Assembly (NCBI GenBank): GCA_902528135.1
Contig: CABZRS010000003.1
Location: 1-64,000, forward strand
Direction: 5' to 3'
Source of the DNA: an uncultured Pelagibacteraceae bacterium
Lineage (GTDB): Bacteria > Pseudomonadota > Alphaproteobacteria > Pelagibacterales > Pelagibacteraceae
Length of the DNA stretch: 64,000 nucleotides
Position 1 is the stretch's first letter. Every line of letters starts with the position of its first letter. Shown here in pieces: positions 40,897 to 51,023 of the stretch. The notes beneath the pieces were generated by a model, which did no database searches, was not told where the DNA came from, and saw nothing but the letters and a program-made list of their open reading frames with translations. A program made the position numbers and the translations under genes.

Positions 40897-41603
40897 ATAA
40901 ATAATTTTTCGTATATTTCAAAATCAGTCAAATGCTTAAATTCACCTTTATACTCATGACCATAAAGTTTATTTTCTCTCAAAAGAGTATCCCATATTTC
41001 AGATATAGGAAAATAATTTAATTGTTTATGTGATATTAATTCCTTATTAAATATTTGACATCCAGTATATTTAAAATTATTTATTTTTTCCTTTAGAAGG
41101 ATATTATTTTTTATCTCAAAATCTCCATTAAATCTTTTATCAAAACATGTAGAGTTGTTTACAATTAATAAAATGTTTTTTATTTTTCTTTCAAAGTAAA
41201 TTTTTTCCATTGTATCAATTGAGTTGATGTAACTATCATCCCAAATTGTATCTGGATTGATTACTAGAACATCGTCCTCATTAGATTTATTTATAAGACT
41301 TAAAGTACCACCTCCTGTTCCTAAGATTATTTCACCATCATCTACAATTTCAATACTTATTTGGAAGTTTTTACTATTAATAAAATCAATGATTTTTTCT
41401 TTTAAATAAAAAACATTGATTTTAATTTTTTCGATTTTTATTTTTATAAGAAAATTAATTGTATTTTCTAATAAAGTTTCATTTTTATAAACTATTAGTG
41501 GCTTAGGCAAACTGTCTGTAATTGGTTGAACCCTCTTACCGAAACCAGCACATAGTATTAGGGCAGTTTTAATTTTCATAAAATTTTTTATTTTTTCTAT
41601 CAA
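40893..41603 (-). CDS. murU: Nucleotidyltransferase, MurNAc-1-P uridylyltransferase (MurU)-like
   Basis: ALILCAGFGKRVQPITDSLPKPLIVY; GTGGGTL; VINPDTIW; paired with an AmgK-like kinase. Confidence 0.8.
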   Translation of the reverse strand: MIEKIKNFMKIKTALILCAGFGKRVQPITDSLPKPLIVYKNETLLENTINFLIKIKIEKIKINVFYLKEKIIDFINSKNFQISIEIVDDGEIILGTGGGTLSLINKSNEDDVLVINPDTIWDDSYINSIDTMEKIYFERKIKNILLIVNNSTCFDKRFNGDFEIKNNILLKEKINNFKYTGCQIFNKELISHKQLNYFPISEIWDTLLRENKLYGHEYKGEFKHLTDFEIYEKLFI

Positions 41604-42519
41604 AGTTTTTACTTAAAAGGTAATTTAAGTCTTTAAATATTGGATTATTCAAAGTTCTGTAATTGATTAACTCCCATGCATGAGGTATAAGTTTAAGATA
41701 TTTATTTTTTTTATCTCTTACAGATAATCTAGTAAATATCCCAATTATTTTTAAATTCCTTAAAACAGATAAGATCTCAAAGTCATTTTTGAACTTTTTA
41801 AGATTTAATTGTTTATTTTTTTTTATGAATTCATCAAAAATAAAATTTTTAGTCTTAATGTCTGTTTTGAACCTTACGTCATCGATAAGAGAGGCTAAAT
41901 CATATGCAATATTACCATAGACAGCATCTTGACTATCTATCAGCCCTAAACCTTTTTTAGTTATCATTAAATTAGATATATGAAAATCTCGGTGTACAAA
42001 AACTTTATTCTTATAATAGATATTATTTAGTAATTTTTTAAATATCTTATTAAATTTAATTTTTAGAATTCTATTTTTTCCTTTTTTAACATATTTTGGT
42101 AAATACCAGTCTAAGAATAAATTAGACTCATCTAATAATTTTTTTAATGAATAGTCTGGTACTTTATAATTAGTTTTCAAAAATGTTTTTTGATATTTAG
42201 TTTTTATATTTTTAATTTTTATTAATAAATTTAAAATTTTTTTATAATAAATTTTTTTATTTGTTGATTTTTTTTGAAATTTTTTAAAAACTGTTAAATC
42301 TCCAAAATCCTCGATCTCAATATAATTATTTTTGTAATTCTGAGATATTAATCTAGGAGCTAAAATATTTTTTTTAATTAATATTTTATTAATAGCATCG
42401 TATTCTAACAAATTACTTTTTTTATTTTTTATACAATGAACAATAATATTTTTTTTTCCTCTATAAAAATTTCTAAATGATGCATCTCCAGTTAGTTTTT
42501 TAGACTTATTTAAATTCAT
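41569..42519 (-). CDS. amgK: Aminoglycoside-phosphotransferase family kinase, AmgK-like
   Basis: LTGDASFRNFYR, FVHRDFHISNLM, GLIDSQDAVYGNIAYDLASLIDD. Confidence 0.82.
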   Translation of the reverse strand: MNLNKSKKLTGDASFRNFYRGKKNIIVHCIKNKKSNLLEYDAINKILIKKNILAPRLISQNYKNNYIEIEDFGDLTVFKKFQKKSTNKKIYYKKILNLLIKIKNIKTKYQKTFLKTNYKVPDYSLKKLLDESNLFLDWYLPKYVKKGKNRILKIKFNKIFKKLLNNIYYKNKVFVHRDFHISNLMITKKGLGLIDSQDAVYGNIAYDLASLIDDVRFKTDIKTKNFIFDEFIKKNKQLNLKKFKNDFEILSVLRNLKIIGIFTRLSVRDKKNKYLKLIPHAWELINYRTLNNPIFKDLNYLLSKNFDRKNKKFYEN

Positions 42520-42985
42520 TAATTATTTTTTTGTTTTTAGAAATTATTGTAAGATAACGCTCAGTATAGGTTTTATTATATTTAAATTTTAAATTAATAT
42601 TATTTTTAATTTTTAGTTTTTTTGCTATTTCAGGCCATTCAATTAGAGTTATTTGTTTTTTTAAATTTTCTTGGATACCTAAGTTATTAAGTTCTTTTTC
42701 ATTTTTAATTCTATATAAATCGTAGTGTTTTATTATAATTTTTTTTATCAGATACTCATTAGTAATATTAAAAGTAGGACTAGGAACTTCAGATATTTCC
42801 TGTCTGTTTATTCTTTGAAGAAAATTAATAATGTATTTAATGAAAGTAGTTTTTCCTACACCCAGATTCCCAGTTAAAAGTATGAGATCTCCTAGATTAA
42901 TGAACTTGCATAGGCGTTCAGCTACAAGTTTAGTATCTTTTTCTTTAGAAATATTTATTTTGCCACTTCTAGTAGCGATAAGCAT
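42506..42985 (-). CDS. tsaE: tRNA threonylcarbamoyladenosine biosynthesis ATPase TsaE
   Basis: [41 protein letters not shown]. Confidence 0.92.
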   Translation of the reverse strand: MLIATRSGKINISKEKDTKLVAERLCKFINLGDLILLTGNLGVGKTTFIKYIINFLQRINRQEISEVPSPTFNITNEYLIKKIIIKHYDLYRIKNEKELNNLGIQENLKKQITLIEWPEIAKKLKIKNNINLKFKYNKTYTERYLTIISKNKKIINEFK

Positions 42986-44255
42986 GAGGCTTGTATGGTC
43001 CCTCTTGTGTTACACTTATATAGTCAGCTTGCTCTTTCGATAGTGGTGTTAATTTTGCACCAACTTTATCTAAGTGAAGTCTTGCTACCTTCTCATCTAA
43101 GTGTTTAGGAAGCACATAAACTTTATTTTCATAGTTATCTGAATTATTCCAAAGCTCAATTTGAGCAATAACCTGATTAGTAAATGATGCACTCATGACA
43201 AAACTTGGGTGACCAGTTCCACAACCTAAATTCACAAGTCTTCCTTCAGCTAACAAAATCAATCTTTTATCATCTGGGAATGTTATTTCGTGAACTTGAG
43301 GTTTTACTTCATCCCATTTATAATTTTTCAAAGCATCAACCTGAATTTCGTTATCAAAGTGTCCAATATTGCACAGAATAGATCTATCCTTCATAGCTCT
43401 CATATGATCAGCTGTTACTACATCTTTATTTCCAGTTGCAGTTACAACTATATCTGCTTGGCCAATCATTTCATCCATTAAAACTACTTCGTAACCTTCC
43501 ATAGCAGCTTGCAATGCACAAATAGGATCAGTTTCAGTTACTAAAACTCTTGCTCCACTTTGTCTTAAAGATGCTGCACTACCTTTTCCAACATCGCCAA
43601 AGCCTGCAACTATTGCAACTTTTCCCGACATCATTACATCAGTAGCCCTTTTAATTCCATCAACTAAACTTTCCCTACATCCATATAAGTTATCAAATTT
43701 TGATTTTGTAACTGAGTCGTTTACATTAATTGCTGGCACTAACAATTGTCCTTGTTCTTCCATTTTTTTAAGTGCTAGAACCCCCGTTGTTGTTTCTTCA
43801 CTTAAACCTTTTACGCCTTTTAATAAATCTTTATAATCTTTATGCATAAGAGCAGTGAGATCTCCACCATCATCTAAAATCATGTTAGGGATCCAATCTT
43901 TTTTACCCTCAATAGTTTGTTTAACGCACCACCAGTATTCTTCTTCCGTTTCACCCTTCCAAGCAAATACTGGGATACCAGCTTTAGCAATTGCTGCTGC
44001 TGCATGATCTTGCGTCGAAAATATATTGCATGAAGACCATCTGCATTCTGCACCTAAATCAACCAAAGTTTCAATCAAAACTGCCGTCTGAATTGTCATA
44101 TGAAGACAACCTAAAATTTTTGCGCCTTTAAGTGGATTTTTGCCTTTATATTCGGCTCTTACTGCCATTAATCCTGGCATTTCAGTCTCTGCTAAAGAAA
44201 TTTCTTTTCTTCCAAATTCTGCTTCGTTAATATCCTTTACTTTATAATCTGTCAT
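42969..44255 (-). CDS. ahcY: Adenosylhomocysteinase
   Basis: [38 protein letters not shown]-terminal [10 protein letters not shown]. Confidence 0.98.
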   Translation of the reverse strand: MTDYKVKDINEAEFGRKEISLAETEMPGLMAVRAEYKGKNPLKGAKILGCLHMTIQTAVLIETLVDLGAECRWSSCNIFSTQDHAAAAIAKAGIPVFAWKGETEEEYWWCVKQTIEGKKDWIPNMILDDGGDLTALMHKDYKDLLKGVKGLSEETTTGVLALKKMEEQGQLLVPAINVNDSVTKSKFDNLYGCRESLVDGIKRATDVMMSGKVAIVAGFGDVGKGSAASLRQSGARVLVTETDPICALQAAMEGYEVVLMDEMIGQADIVVTATGNKDVVTADHMRAMKDRSILCNIGHFDNEIQVDALKNYKWDEVKPQVHEITFPDDKRLILLAEGRLVNLGCGTGHPSFVMSASFTNQVIAQIELWNNSDNYENKVYVLPKHLDEKVARLHLDKVGAKLTPLSKEQADYISVTQEGPYKPHAYRY

Positions 44256-44296
44256 AAGTTAGGGCTTTTAACACTTTATTTATATTAATCAACTTT

Positions 44297-45799
44297 TCAT
44301 TGGGTCGCCGGGAAAATAATTTCAACTTTTGCACCTTTCTCTTTATTATTTTCAGCTTTAATTTGTCCATTATGCAATTCAACCAAGTTTTTTACTATAT
44401 TTAGTCCTAAGCCAGAGTGTTCTCCAAAATTTTTAGGTCTATTGCTGTAAAATCTGTTGAAAATTTTATTGGTATCCTTCTCGCTAAAACCAGTCCCCTC
44501 ATCAATTACAACAAGTCTTGGCTTGCCTTCTTTATCTTTACTGACCTCTACTATAATTTCTTGATTCTCATCGCTAAAAGAAATTGAATTTTCAAGTAAA
44601 TTTGCAATAATTTGTTCTATCCTATTGTTGATACCAAGTATAAAATAATTCTCAGATCCATTAGACTTTAATCTTATTTGTATTTTTCTCTTTGAGTTAT
44701 AAATATTGTTAAAATCATCAACTACAGATTTTGCAATATCCTTTATATCAATTTTTTGCATTGTTTCTGTGGAAATTACTACTTCATCTTTCAGCATTTG
44801 AGAATAATCAGTAATTAATCTTTCTATTCTCTCAACATCATGAGAAACGATATTAATTAATTTTTCTCTTTTAGTTTTATCTTCTGTTTCTGAAATTATC
44901 TCAGATGCACTTTTCAATGAAGCAAGGGGATTTCTAATTTCATGAAGTAGATCTGTTGAATAATTTTCAGCAGTTGCAATTCTTTTATTTAATTCACTAG
45001 TCATTTCATCAAGAGATTTTGATAATATTCCTAATTCATCATTTCTTATCTTAACCCTTTCTATATCTGTTTTTTGATTACTTTTGTCTTTTATGATTTT
45101 TGTATAAGTAACTAAATTTTTAATGGGTTTTAAAAAATATCTATTTAAGACATATGAAAAAATAATGATAACCAAAAGTACCACAAGAGCTGTTCTAATT
45201 ATAAAGTTCTCTCTCTCTTCAATTTGTGAAATTATATTATCAGCATTTTCAGATATAAGAATATAGCCATTATTATTCAAATAATTAATACTCTTAATAC
45301 TAAAAACAAAAAACTGTTCTTGCATTTGTTTTAAATTAGTTAAAGATTTTTCAGATCCTGATAAATAATACTTATTAAGGTCTTCATCGAAAATTGTTTC
45401 ATTTTTGTTTTCTTGATTATTAAAATTATTCTCAATCGATTGTTCAGTTAATTCTTCAATTAATAATAATGATGATGGAATAGATCTTGTATCTCCAATC
45501 CAATTTAATTTATCGTCAAAAAATATTACTCTATCTAGTTTTTCAAAATAAGGAAATCGTGATTTTTTCGAAAATAAAAATTCGCTTATTCCATATTCAT
45601 TTAATTTTATATTTGATTTTTCAAGATTTAATATTGTTTGAGTAATTATATCTTTGTGATTTTTTTGTTTTTCATTTATCAAATTTTTTTGAATAGCGCC
45701 TAAGTAAAAGAAAGTGATTATTATTATAAATATGAAGACTACTAGATTAATAAAAAGGAATTTCTGTAATATAGAGAGATTTTTTAGTATTTTTCCCAT
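44297..45799 (-). CDS. chvG: Sensor histidine kinase, ChvG-like
   Basis: Two TM, HAMP region, DLLHEIRNPLASLKSASEII (H-box), VIDEGTGFSEKDTNKIFNRFYS..GLGLNI. Confidence 0.88.
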   Translation of the reverse strand: MGKILKNLSILQKFLFINLVVFIFIIIITFFYLGAIQKNLINEKQKNHKDIITQTILNLEKSNIKLNEYGISEFLFSKKSRFPYFEKLDRVIFFDDKLNWIGDTRSIPSSLLLIEELTEQSIENNFNNQENKNETIFDEDLNKYYLSGSEKSLTNLKQMQEQFFVFSIKSINYLNNNGYILISENADNIISQIEERENFIIRTALVVLLVIIIFSYVLNRYFLKPIKNLVTYTKIIKDKSNQKTDIERVKIRNDELGILSKSLDEMTSELNKRIATAENYSTDLLHEIRNPLASLKSASEIISETEDKTKREKLINIVSHDVERIERLITDYSQMLKDEVVISTETMQKIDIKDIAKSVVDDFNNIYNSKRKIQIRLKSNGSENYFILGINNRIEQIIANLLENSISFSDENQEIIVEVSKDKEGKPRLVVIDEGTGFSEKDTNKIFNRFYSNRPKNFGEHSGLGLNIVKNLVELHNGQIKAENNKEKGAKVEIIFPATQ

Positions 45800-45804
45800 A
45801 ATTG

Positions 45805-46509
45805 TTATTTAACATTCCATCTATATCCACTTCCATATCTTGTTTCAATTGCTGAAAACTCACTATCTACCTTTTTAAATTTTTTTCTTATTCTTTTAAC
45901 ATGACTATCAATAGTCCTATCCTCTATATCTGTGTCTTCTCTATAAGCTACATCCATCAGCAAGGCTCTCTCTTTAATCATTCCTGGTCTTTTTGCAAGC
46001 TCTTCAACAATTTTAAATTCTGTTGTAGTCAGTTTATCAGGCAATTGTTTACCATCCCACTCACATTCAAGTTGTGAAGGATCTAATTTTAACTTACCAT
46101 GAGAAATTACATTTTTATTTTCTTCTATATTGATGTCCTTATCTTTTTTTCTTAATTGTACTTTAATTCTTTCAACTAAAACTTTGGTTGAAAATCCTCC
46201 AGTTTTACCAACAAAGTCATCTGCACCGAGTTTTAAACCACTAACTTCGTCGGTCACCTCATCTTTAGAAGTTAAAAAAATAACTGGCATAGAAGTTTTT
46301 TTTCTAAGTTTTCTTAAAAGTTCTTCGCCATCCATTCTTGGCATTTTAATATCAATTACTGCAAGATCAGGCGGTGTTCTTGATAATCCAACAAGAGCAT
46401 TTTCACCATCAATATAAGTTTGAACCTTAAAACCTTCCTTTTCTAAAGCCATCTGGACAGATGTTAATAAATTTCTATCATCATCTACCAACGCAATTGT
46501 TTGTGACAT
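45805..46509 (-). CDS. chvI: OmpR-family response regulator, ChvI-like
   Basis: IALVDDDRNLLTSVQMALE, VIDIKMPRMDG, DRTIDSHVKRIRKKFK, IETRYGSGYRW. Confidence 0.92.
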   Translation of the reverse strand: MSQTIALVDDDRNLLTSVQMALEKEGFKVQTYIDGENALVGLSRTPPDLAVIDIKMPRMDGEELLRKLRKKTSMPVIFLTSKDEVTDEVSGLKLGADDFVGKTGGFSTKVLVERIKVQLRKKDKDINIEENKNVISHGKLKLDPSQLECEWDGKQLPDKLTTTEFKIVEELAKRPGMIKERALLMDVAYREDTDIEDRTIDSHVKRIRKKFKKVDSEFSAIETRYGSGYRWNVK

Positions 46510-46559
46510 AAATTAAAATAAAAATACTAAATTGTTCATATTAGGGCAATTGTTTGTTT

Positions 46560-49334
46560 TCAATGAAGTTCACCCCAATTTTCTCCAATGTTCACATCAA
46601 CCAAAAGGGGTATTGAAAATGAATGAATTTCACTATCTTTCACACTCAACATCAAATCCTTAATTAATTTAGTACTTTTTTTTGTTTCTTTTGAGCTTTC
46701 CTCAAAAATTAACTCATCGTGTATCTGTAACAACATTTTTAAACTATTATTTTTATTATTGGAGATTTCTTTATTTATCCTGATCATTGCTAATCTCATT
46801 ATCTCTGATGCCGACCCTTGAATTGGAGCATTTATAGCTGCCCTCTCTTGAAAATTTCTTACATTAAAATTCTTATCATTAATTCCAGTTAGATGTGTTT
46901 TTCTTCCAAATATATTACTTACATAGCCACTTTTTCTACAAAAATTCACAGTTGTTTTCATATAATCTTTAATTTCTGGAAATTTTTTAAAATAAGAATT
47001 TAAAAATTCTTCTGCTTCGTTGTTTGAAACATTGATTTGTTTGGCTAGACCATATTGTGATATGCCATAAATAATTCCAAAGTTGATTGCTTTTGCTTTT
47101 CTTCTCGTTTCAGAGTCAATTTTATTTATTTCTTTTCCAAAAACCTGACTAGCTGTCAAAGTATGAATATCCTCATTGTTTATAAACGCCTTTTTCAACT
47201 GTTTTACATCTGCTAGGTCTGCCAAAATTCTCATTTCAACTTGGTTGTAGTCTGCTGAAATCAATTTATTATTTTTTTCAGAAACAAAGGCTTTTCTTAT
47301 ATCATTACCATCATCTGATTTTATTGGTATATTTTGTAAATTTGGATTACTAGATGCAAGTCTACCTGTTGAAGTAGCTGCTAACAAAAAAGATGTATGA
47401 ACCCTTTTAGTATTTTGATTTATATGTTTTGGTAATGCATCTGAGTAAGTATTTTTAAGTTTACTTATTTGCCTCCATTCCAGAATGAGTTTAGGAAATT
47501 CATAACCTTTAAAAGCTAGGTCTTCTAAAACTGAAGCACTAGTAGCAAAACTTCCTTTTTTTGTTTTTTTTAAAGCTGCTATTTTTAAATCGTTATACAT
47601 TATTTCACCAAGTTGCTTAGTTGATCCAATGTTAAATGTTTTCTTTGAAATCTTAAAAATAGATTTTTCTAATTTTTCGATTTTATTTGAAAATTTTGAA
47701 GAAAGTTTACTGAGTGTAGATTTATCAAGTTTAATACCTTTTATCTCCATCTCTGCTAGTATTTTAATTAATGGTTTTTCAAATAACTCATAAATGTTTA
47801 ATAATTTTTCTGCTTTTAATGATTTTAAAAAAATTTTGTACAATCTAAATGTAATATCTGCATCTTCAGCGGCATAATCTTTAGCTTCAGATATATTCAC
47901 TTCAGAAAAATTAAGTTGTTTTTTTCCCGTCCCAACTAAATCTTTAAATTTAATAGTTTTATGACCTAGATGGATCTCTGAAAGGGTATCCATATTATGC
48001 CTATTTTTACCAGCATCTAGTGTGTAAGACATAAGCATAGTATCTTCCATAGAATTCAAAGTTATTCCGCGGTGATGAAAGACAATGAAATCAAATTTAA
48101 TATTTTGTCCTACTTTTTTAATGCTCTCATCTTCTAAATAATTCTTTAAAATGCTTAGGACTTTTTTTTCGTTAAGATTATTTCCACTAAGGTGATTTAA
48201 TGGAATGTAACATGCATTTCCAATACTGTTAGAGATTGAAATACCTACTAACTTTGCCGTATGAGGGTCTAATGATGTTGTTTCAGTATCTATTGCAAAT
48301 TCACCTATTTCCTCAGATTGTTTCATCCAATCCTCAATTTCCTTCTCATTATTAATTAATTGGTAATTTTTTTTCTTAATTTTTGATGTTTTTTCTAAAT
48401 TTTTCTCAATATCTTTAGTTACAGGATTATTTGTACCACCATACTTTGAGATGGCAGAACTCAATAACCTATTAAATTCCATTTCTCTTAGAAAAGAATA
48501 AAGCTTATCTTTATCAATACTTTTCAATATGAATTCCTCAATTTTATTTTTTACAGGTACATCTTTTTTTAAAGTAACTAGTTTTTTACTAATAATTGCA
48601 TCCTCCCTGTTATCTATTAAAGTTTCTCTTCTTTTATTTTGTGTTATTTTTGATGCATTTTTTAATAAATTTTCTAAAGTTCCATATTGATTTATCAATT
48701 CAGCGGCAGTTTTAATTCCTATACCAGGTACACCAGGCACATTATCTGTGCTATCACCAGCTAAAGATTGAACATCTATTACTTTTTCTGGAGTAACTCC
48801 AAATTTATTGTGTACATCGTCTTGATTTATAAATTTGTTCTTCATTGGATCATAAATTCTCACACCTTTTTTATAAAGCTGCATTAGATCTTTGTCAGAA
48901 GAAATAATTGTTACCTTTGCACCTAAGTCTAAAATTTTTTCTACATAAGTTGCAATTAAATCATCTGCCTCATAATTGATTAACTCAATTGAAGGTAAAT
49001 TAAACGCTTTTACAGATTGCCTGATGTATTCAAATTGAGGAATTAGATCGTCAGGTGCATCAGATCTATTTCCTTTATACTCTGAATATATTTCATTTCT
49101 AAAATTTTTTCTTGCTGAATCAAATATTACAGCAAAGTGTGTAGGTTTTTCTAAATTATCGTCTGATTTAGAGTCCTCTAATAACTTAAAAAGCATATTG
49201 CAAAAACCACTGACGGCACCTACTGGCAATCCATCACTTTTTCTAGTTAAAGGAGGAAGGGCATAATATGCTCTAAAAATGTATCCCGAACCATCTATTA
49301 GGTAAAAATGATCACTTTTTTTAATTTTGTCCAT
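46560..49334 (-). CDS. polA: DNA polymerase I
   Basis: N-terminal 5'-3' exo, EFAIDTETTSLD (3'-5' exo ExoI), SADYNQVEMRILADL, RRKAKAINFGIIYG, LLQIHDELIFE. Confidence 0.98.
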   Translation of the reverse strand: MDKIKKSDHFYLIDGSGYIFRAYYALPPLTRKSDGLPVGAVSGFCNMLFKLLEDSKSDDNLEKPTHFAVIFDSARKNFRNEIYSEYKGNRSDAPDDLIPQFEYIRQSVKAFNLPSIELINYEADDLIATYVEKILDLGAKVTIISSDKDLMQLYKKGVRIYDPMKNKFINQDDVHNKFGVTPEKVIDVQSLAGDSTDNVPGVPGIGIKTAAELINQYGTLENLLKNASKITQNKRRETLIDNREDAIISKKLVTLKKDVPVKNKIEEFILKSIDKDKLYSFLREMEFNRLLSSAISKYGGTNNPVTKDIEKNLEKTSKIKKKNYQLINNEKEIEDWMKQSEEIGEFAIDTETTSLDPHTAKLVGISISNSIGNACYIPLNHLSGNNLNEKKVLSILKNYLEDESIKKVGQNIKFDFIVFHHRGITLNSMEDTMLMSYTLDAGKNRHNMDTLSEIHLGHKTIKFKDLVGTGKKQLNFSEVNISEAKDYAAEDADITFRLYKIFLKSLKAEKLLNIYELFEKPLIKILAEMEIKGIKLDKSTLSKLSSKFSNKIEKLEKSIFKISKKTFNIGSTKQLGEIMYNDLKIAALKKTKKGSFATSASVLEDLAFKGYEFPKLILEWRQISKLKNTYSDALPKHINQNTKRVHTSFLLAATSTGRLASSNPNLQNIPIKSDDGNDIRKAFVSEKNNKLISADYNQVEMRILADLADVKQLKKAFINNEDIHTLTASQVFGKEINKIDSETRRKAKAINFGIIYGISQYGLAKQINVSNNEAEEFLNSYFKKFPEIKDYMKTTVNFCRKSGYVSNIFGRKTHLTGINDKNFNVRNFQERAAINAPIQGSASEIMRLAMIRINKEISNNKNNSLKMLLQIHDELIFEESSKETKKSTKLIKDLMLSVKDSEIHSFSIPLLVDVNIGENWGELH

Positions 49335-49384
49335 AATGTAATGATATCTTAATTTTTATAAATGTAATAAATGTATGCCCTCAT

Positions 49385-50314
49385 ATGAATAAAAAAAACG
49401 TATTAACTGTTAAAAACTTGAATAAAGTTTATTCAAAAAACGGTTCTAAACAAACGCATGCGCTTAATAATTTAAACTTAGAAGTGAAAGAAGGTGAAAT
49501 TTTTGGTCTATTAGGACCAAATGGGGCCGGAAAGAGTACATTTATAAACATATTAGGTGGATCAGTTGTAAAAACTGGTGGTGAAGTAAATGTTTGGGGG
49601 TTTAACTTAGATAAAAACCCTAGACAAGTTAGGGCCTCTATTGGAATTGTTCCACAAGAAGTAAACTTTGATCCATTTTTTAGTCCCAGAAAACTTTTAG
49701 AGCTTCAAGCAGGGCTGTATGGAATTCGAGAAAAAGACAGAATTACAGATACTATATTAAAGTTGGTATCATTAGAGGAACAAGCTGACAGTTATGCTAG
49801 AGCTTTATCAGGTGGTATGAAGAGAAGATTGCTTGTAGCAAAAGCGATGGTACATCGACCTCCAATTATAATTTTAGACGAGCCTACCGCAGGAGTCGAT
49901 GTAGAGCTTAGAAATACATTGTGGGAAAATGTGAAATCTTTGAACAAACAAGGAGTAACAACAATACTAACAACTCATTACCTTGAGGAAGCAGAAAAAA
50001 TGTGTGATAGGATTGGTATTTTAAGTGGAGGAAAATTAGTTGCTTTGGATACTACAAAAAATCTCTTGGAAAGAATTCAAACAAAAATTGTGTATTTCAC
50101 CACAGATAAAAAAACTAATATTCAAAATAACACTTTTGAGTCGTTAAAAGTTCTATCAAATGATGGAAAGAGGTTAGTTTTATCATATGAGAAGAGCAAA
50201 CTTAGCATCGACTCGATAATTACAGAAATTAAAAAACAAGATGTAAGGATACAAGATATTTCAACTGATGATGGAGATCTTGAAGATGTATTTTTAAGAC
50301 TTACAAAAAATTAA
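49385..50314 (+). CDS. ABC-2 type transporter ATPase subunit (YadG/CcmA-like)
   Basis: GLLGPNGAGKSTFINILGG, LSGGMKRRLLVAKAM, IILDEPTAGVD. Confidence 0.92.
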   Translation: MNKKNVLTVKNLNKVYSKNGSKQTHALNNLNLEVKEGEIFGLLGPNGAGKSTFINILGGSVVKTGGEVNVWGFNLDKNPRQVRASIGIVPQEVNFDPFFSPRKLLELQAGLYGIREKDRITDTILKLVSLEEQADSYARALSGGMKRRLLVAKAMVHRPPIIILDEPTAGVDVELRNTLWENVKSLNKQGVTTILTTHYLEEAEKMCDRIGILSGGKLVALDTTKNLLERIQTKIVYFTTDKKTNIQNNTFESLKVLSNDGKRLVLSYEKSKLSIDSIITEIKKQDVRIQDISTDDGDLEDVFLRLTKN

Positions 50315-50315
50315 A

Positions 50316-50879
50316 TTATCTTGGAGATCTTTTAGACAGTATTCTTTGAAGAGTTCTTCTATGCATTTTTAGTCTTCTTGCAGTTTCAGAAACATTTCTG
50401 TTACATAACTCAAAAACTCTGTGTATATGCTCCCACTTTACTCTATCCGCAGACATTGGGTTTTCAGGAGGAGCGGGTTTTTGATTTGGGTCAGCCAAAA
50501 GTGCTTTTTCAACGTCATCTGCATCCGCTGGCTTAGCAATATAGTCAATAGCTCCCTCTTTAATTGCAGCAACTGCTGTTGGAATATTACCATATCCAGT
50601 TAACATAATAATTCTACTTTTAAGGTTTCCCTTTTGAATTTCTTTTACTACCTCTAGCCCATTCCCGTCATTTAACCTAAGATCAACAACCGCAAATGCT
50701 GGGCTTTGTGATTTTACGGTCTCAATACCAATTTTTACACTCTCAGCTTGTGTAACTGTAAAACCTTTTTTTTCCATAGCTCTAGCCAATCTTTGTCTAA
50801 ATGGATTGTCATCATCTACTATCAAAAGCGATTTATCCTCAAAATCACTCAGTTTTTGGAGAGTTGGTTGGTTTATCAT
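50316..50879 (-). CDS. regA: RegA/ActR/PrrA-family response regulator
   Basis: LLIVDDDNPFRQRLARAMEKKGF, VVDLRLNDGNGLEVV, C-terminal Fis-type HTH NVSETARRLKMHRRTLQRIL. Confidence 0.92.
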   Translation of the reverse strand: MINQPTLQKLSDFEDKSLLIVDDDNPFRQRLARAMEKKGFTVTQAESVKIGIETVKSQSPAFAVVDLRLNDGNGLEVVKEIQKGNLKSRIIMLTGYGNIPTAVAAIKEGAIDYIAKPADADDVEKALLADPNQKPAPPENPMSADRVKWEHIHRVFELCNRNVSETARRLKMHRRTLQRILSKRSPR

Positions 50880-50950
50880 AGCCCTTATATGGAAGTGAAT
50901 TTTAATATTTCAATAGCATTATTTACTTTACATTATTAATTATTTCCCCT

Positions 50951-50998
50951 AAATGCTGCATTTATGAAACTTGCATAGGTGTTATGCAGGTTTTTTTT
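50951..50998 (+). ncRNA. Candidate speF-motif-like cis-regulatory leader with intrinsic terminator hairpin
   Basis: AAATG-ctg-CATTT (50951-50963), then CTTGCATA-ggtgt-TATGCAGG (50970-50990) directly followed by TTTTTTTT; lies inside the leader, 25 nt before the decarboxylase ATG. Confidence 0.6.
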
Positions 50999-51023
50999 GT
51001 AAATTTTTTTTAAAGGTGCAGAT

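Noticed and set aside
44256-44296. Possible SAH/SAM riboswitch before ahcY
   Set aside because: Only about 41 nt separate chvG and ahcY, and the spacer has no recognisable aptamer structure.
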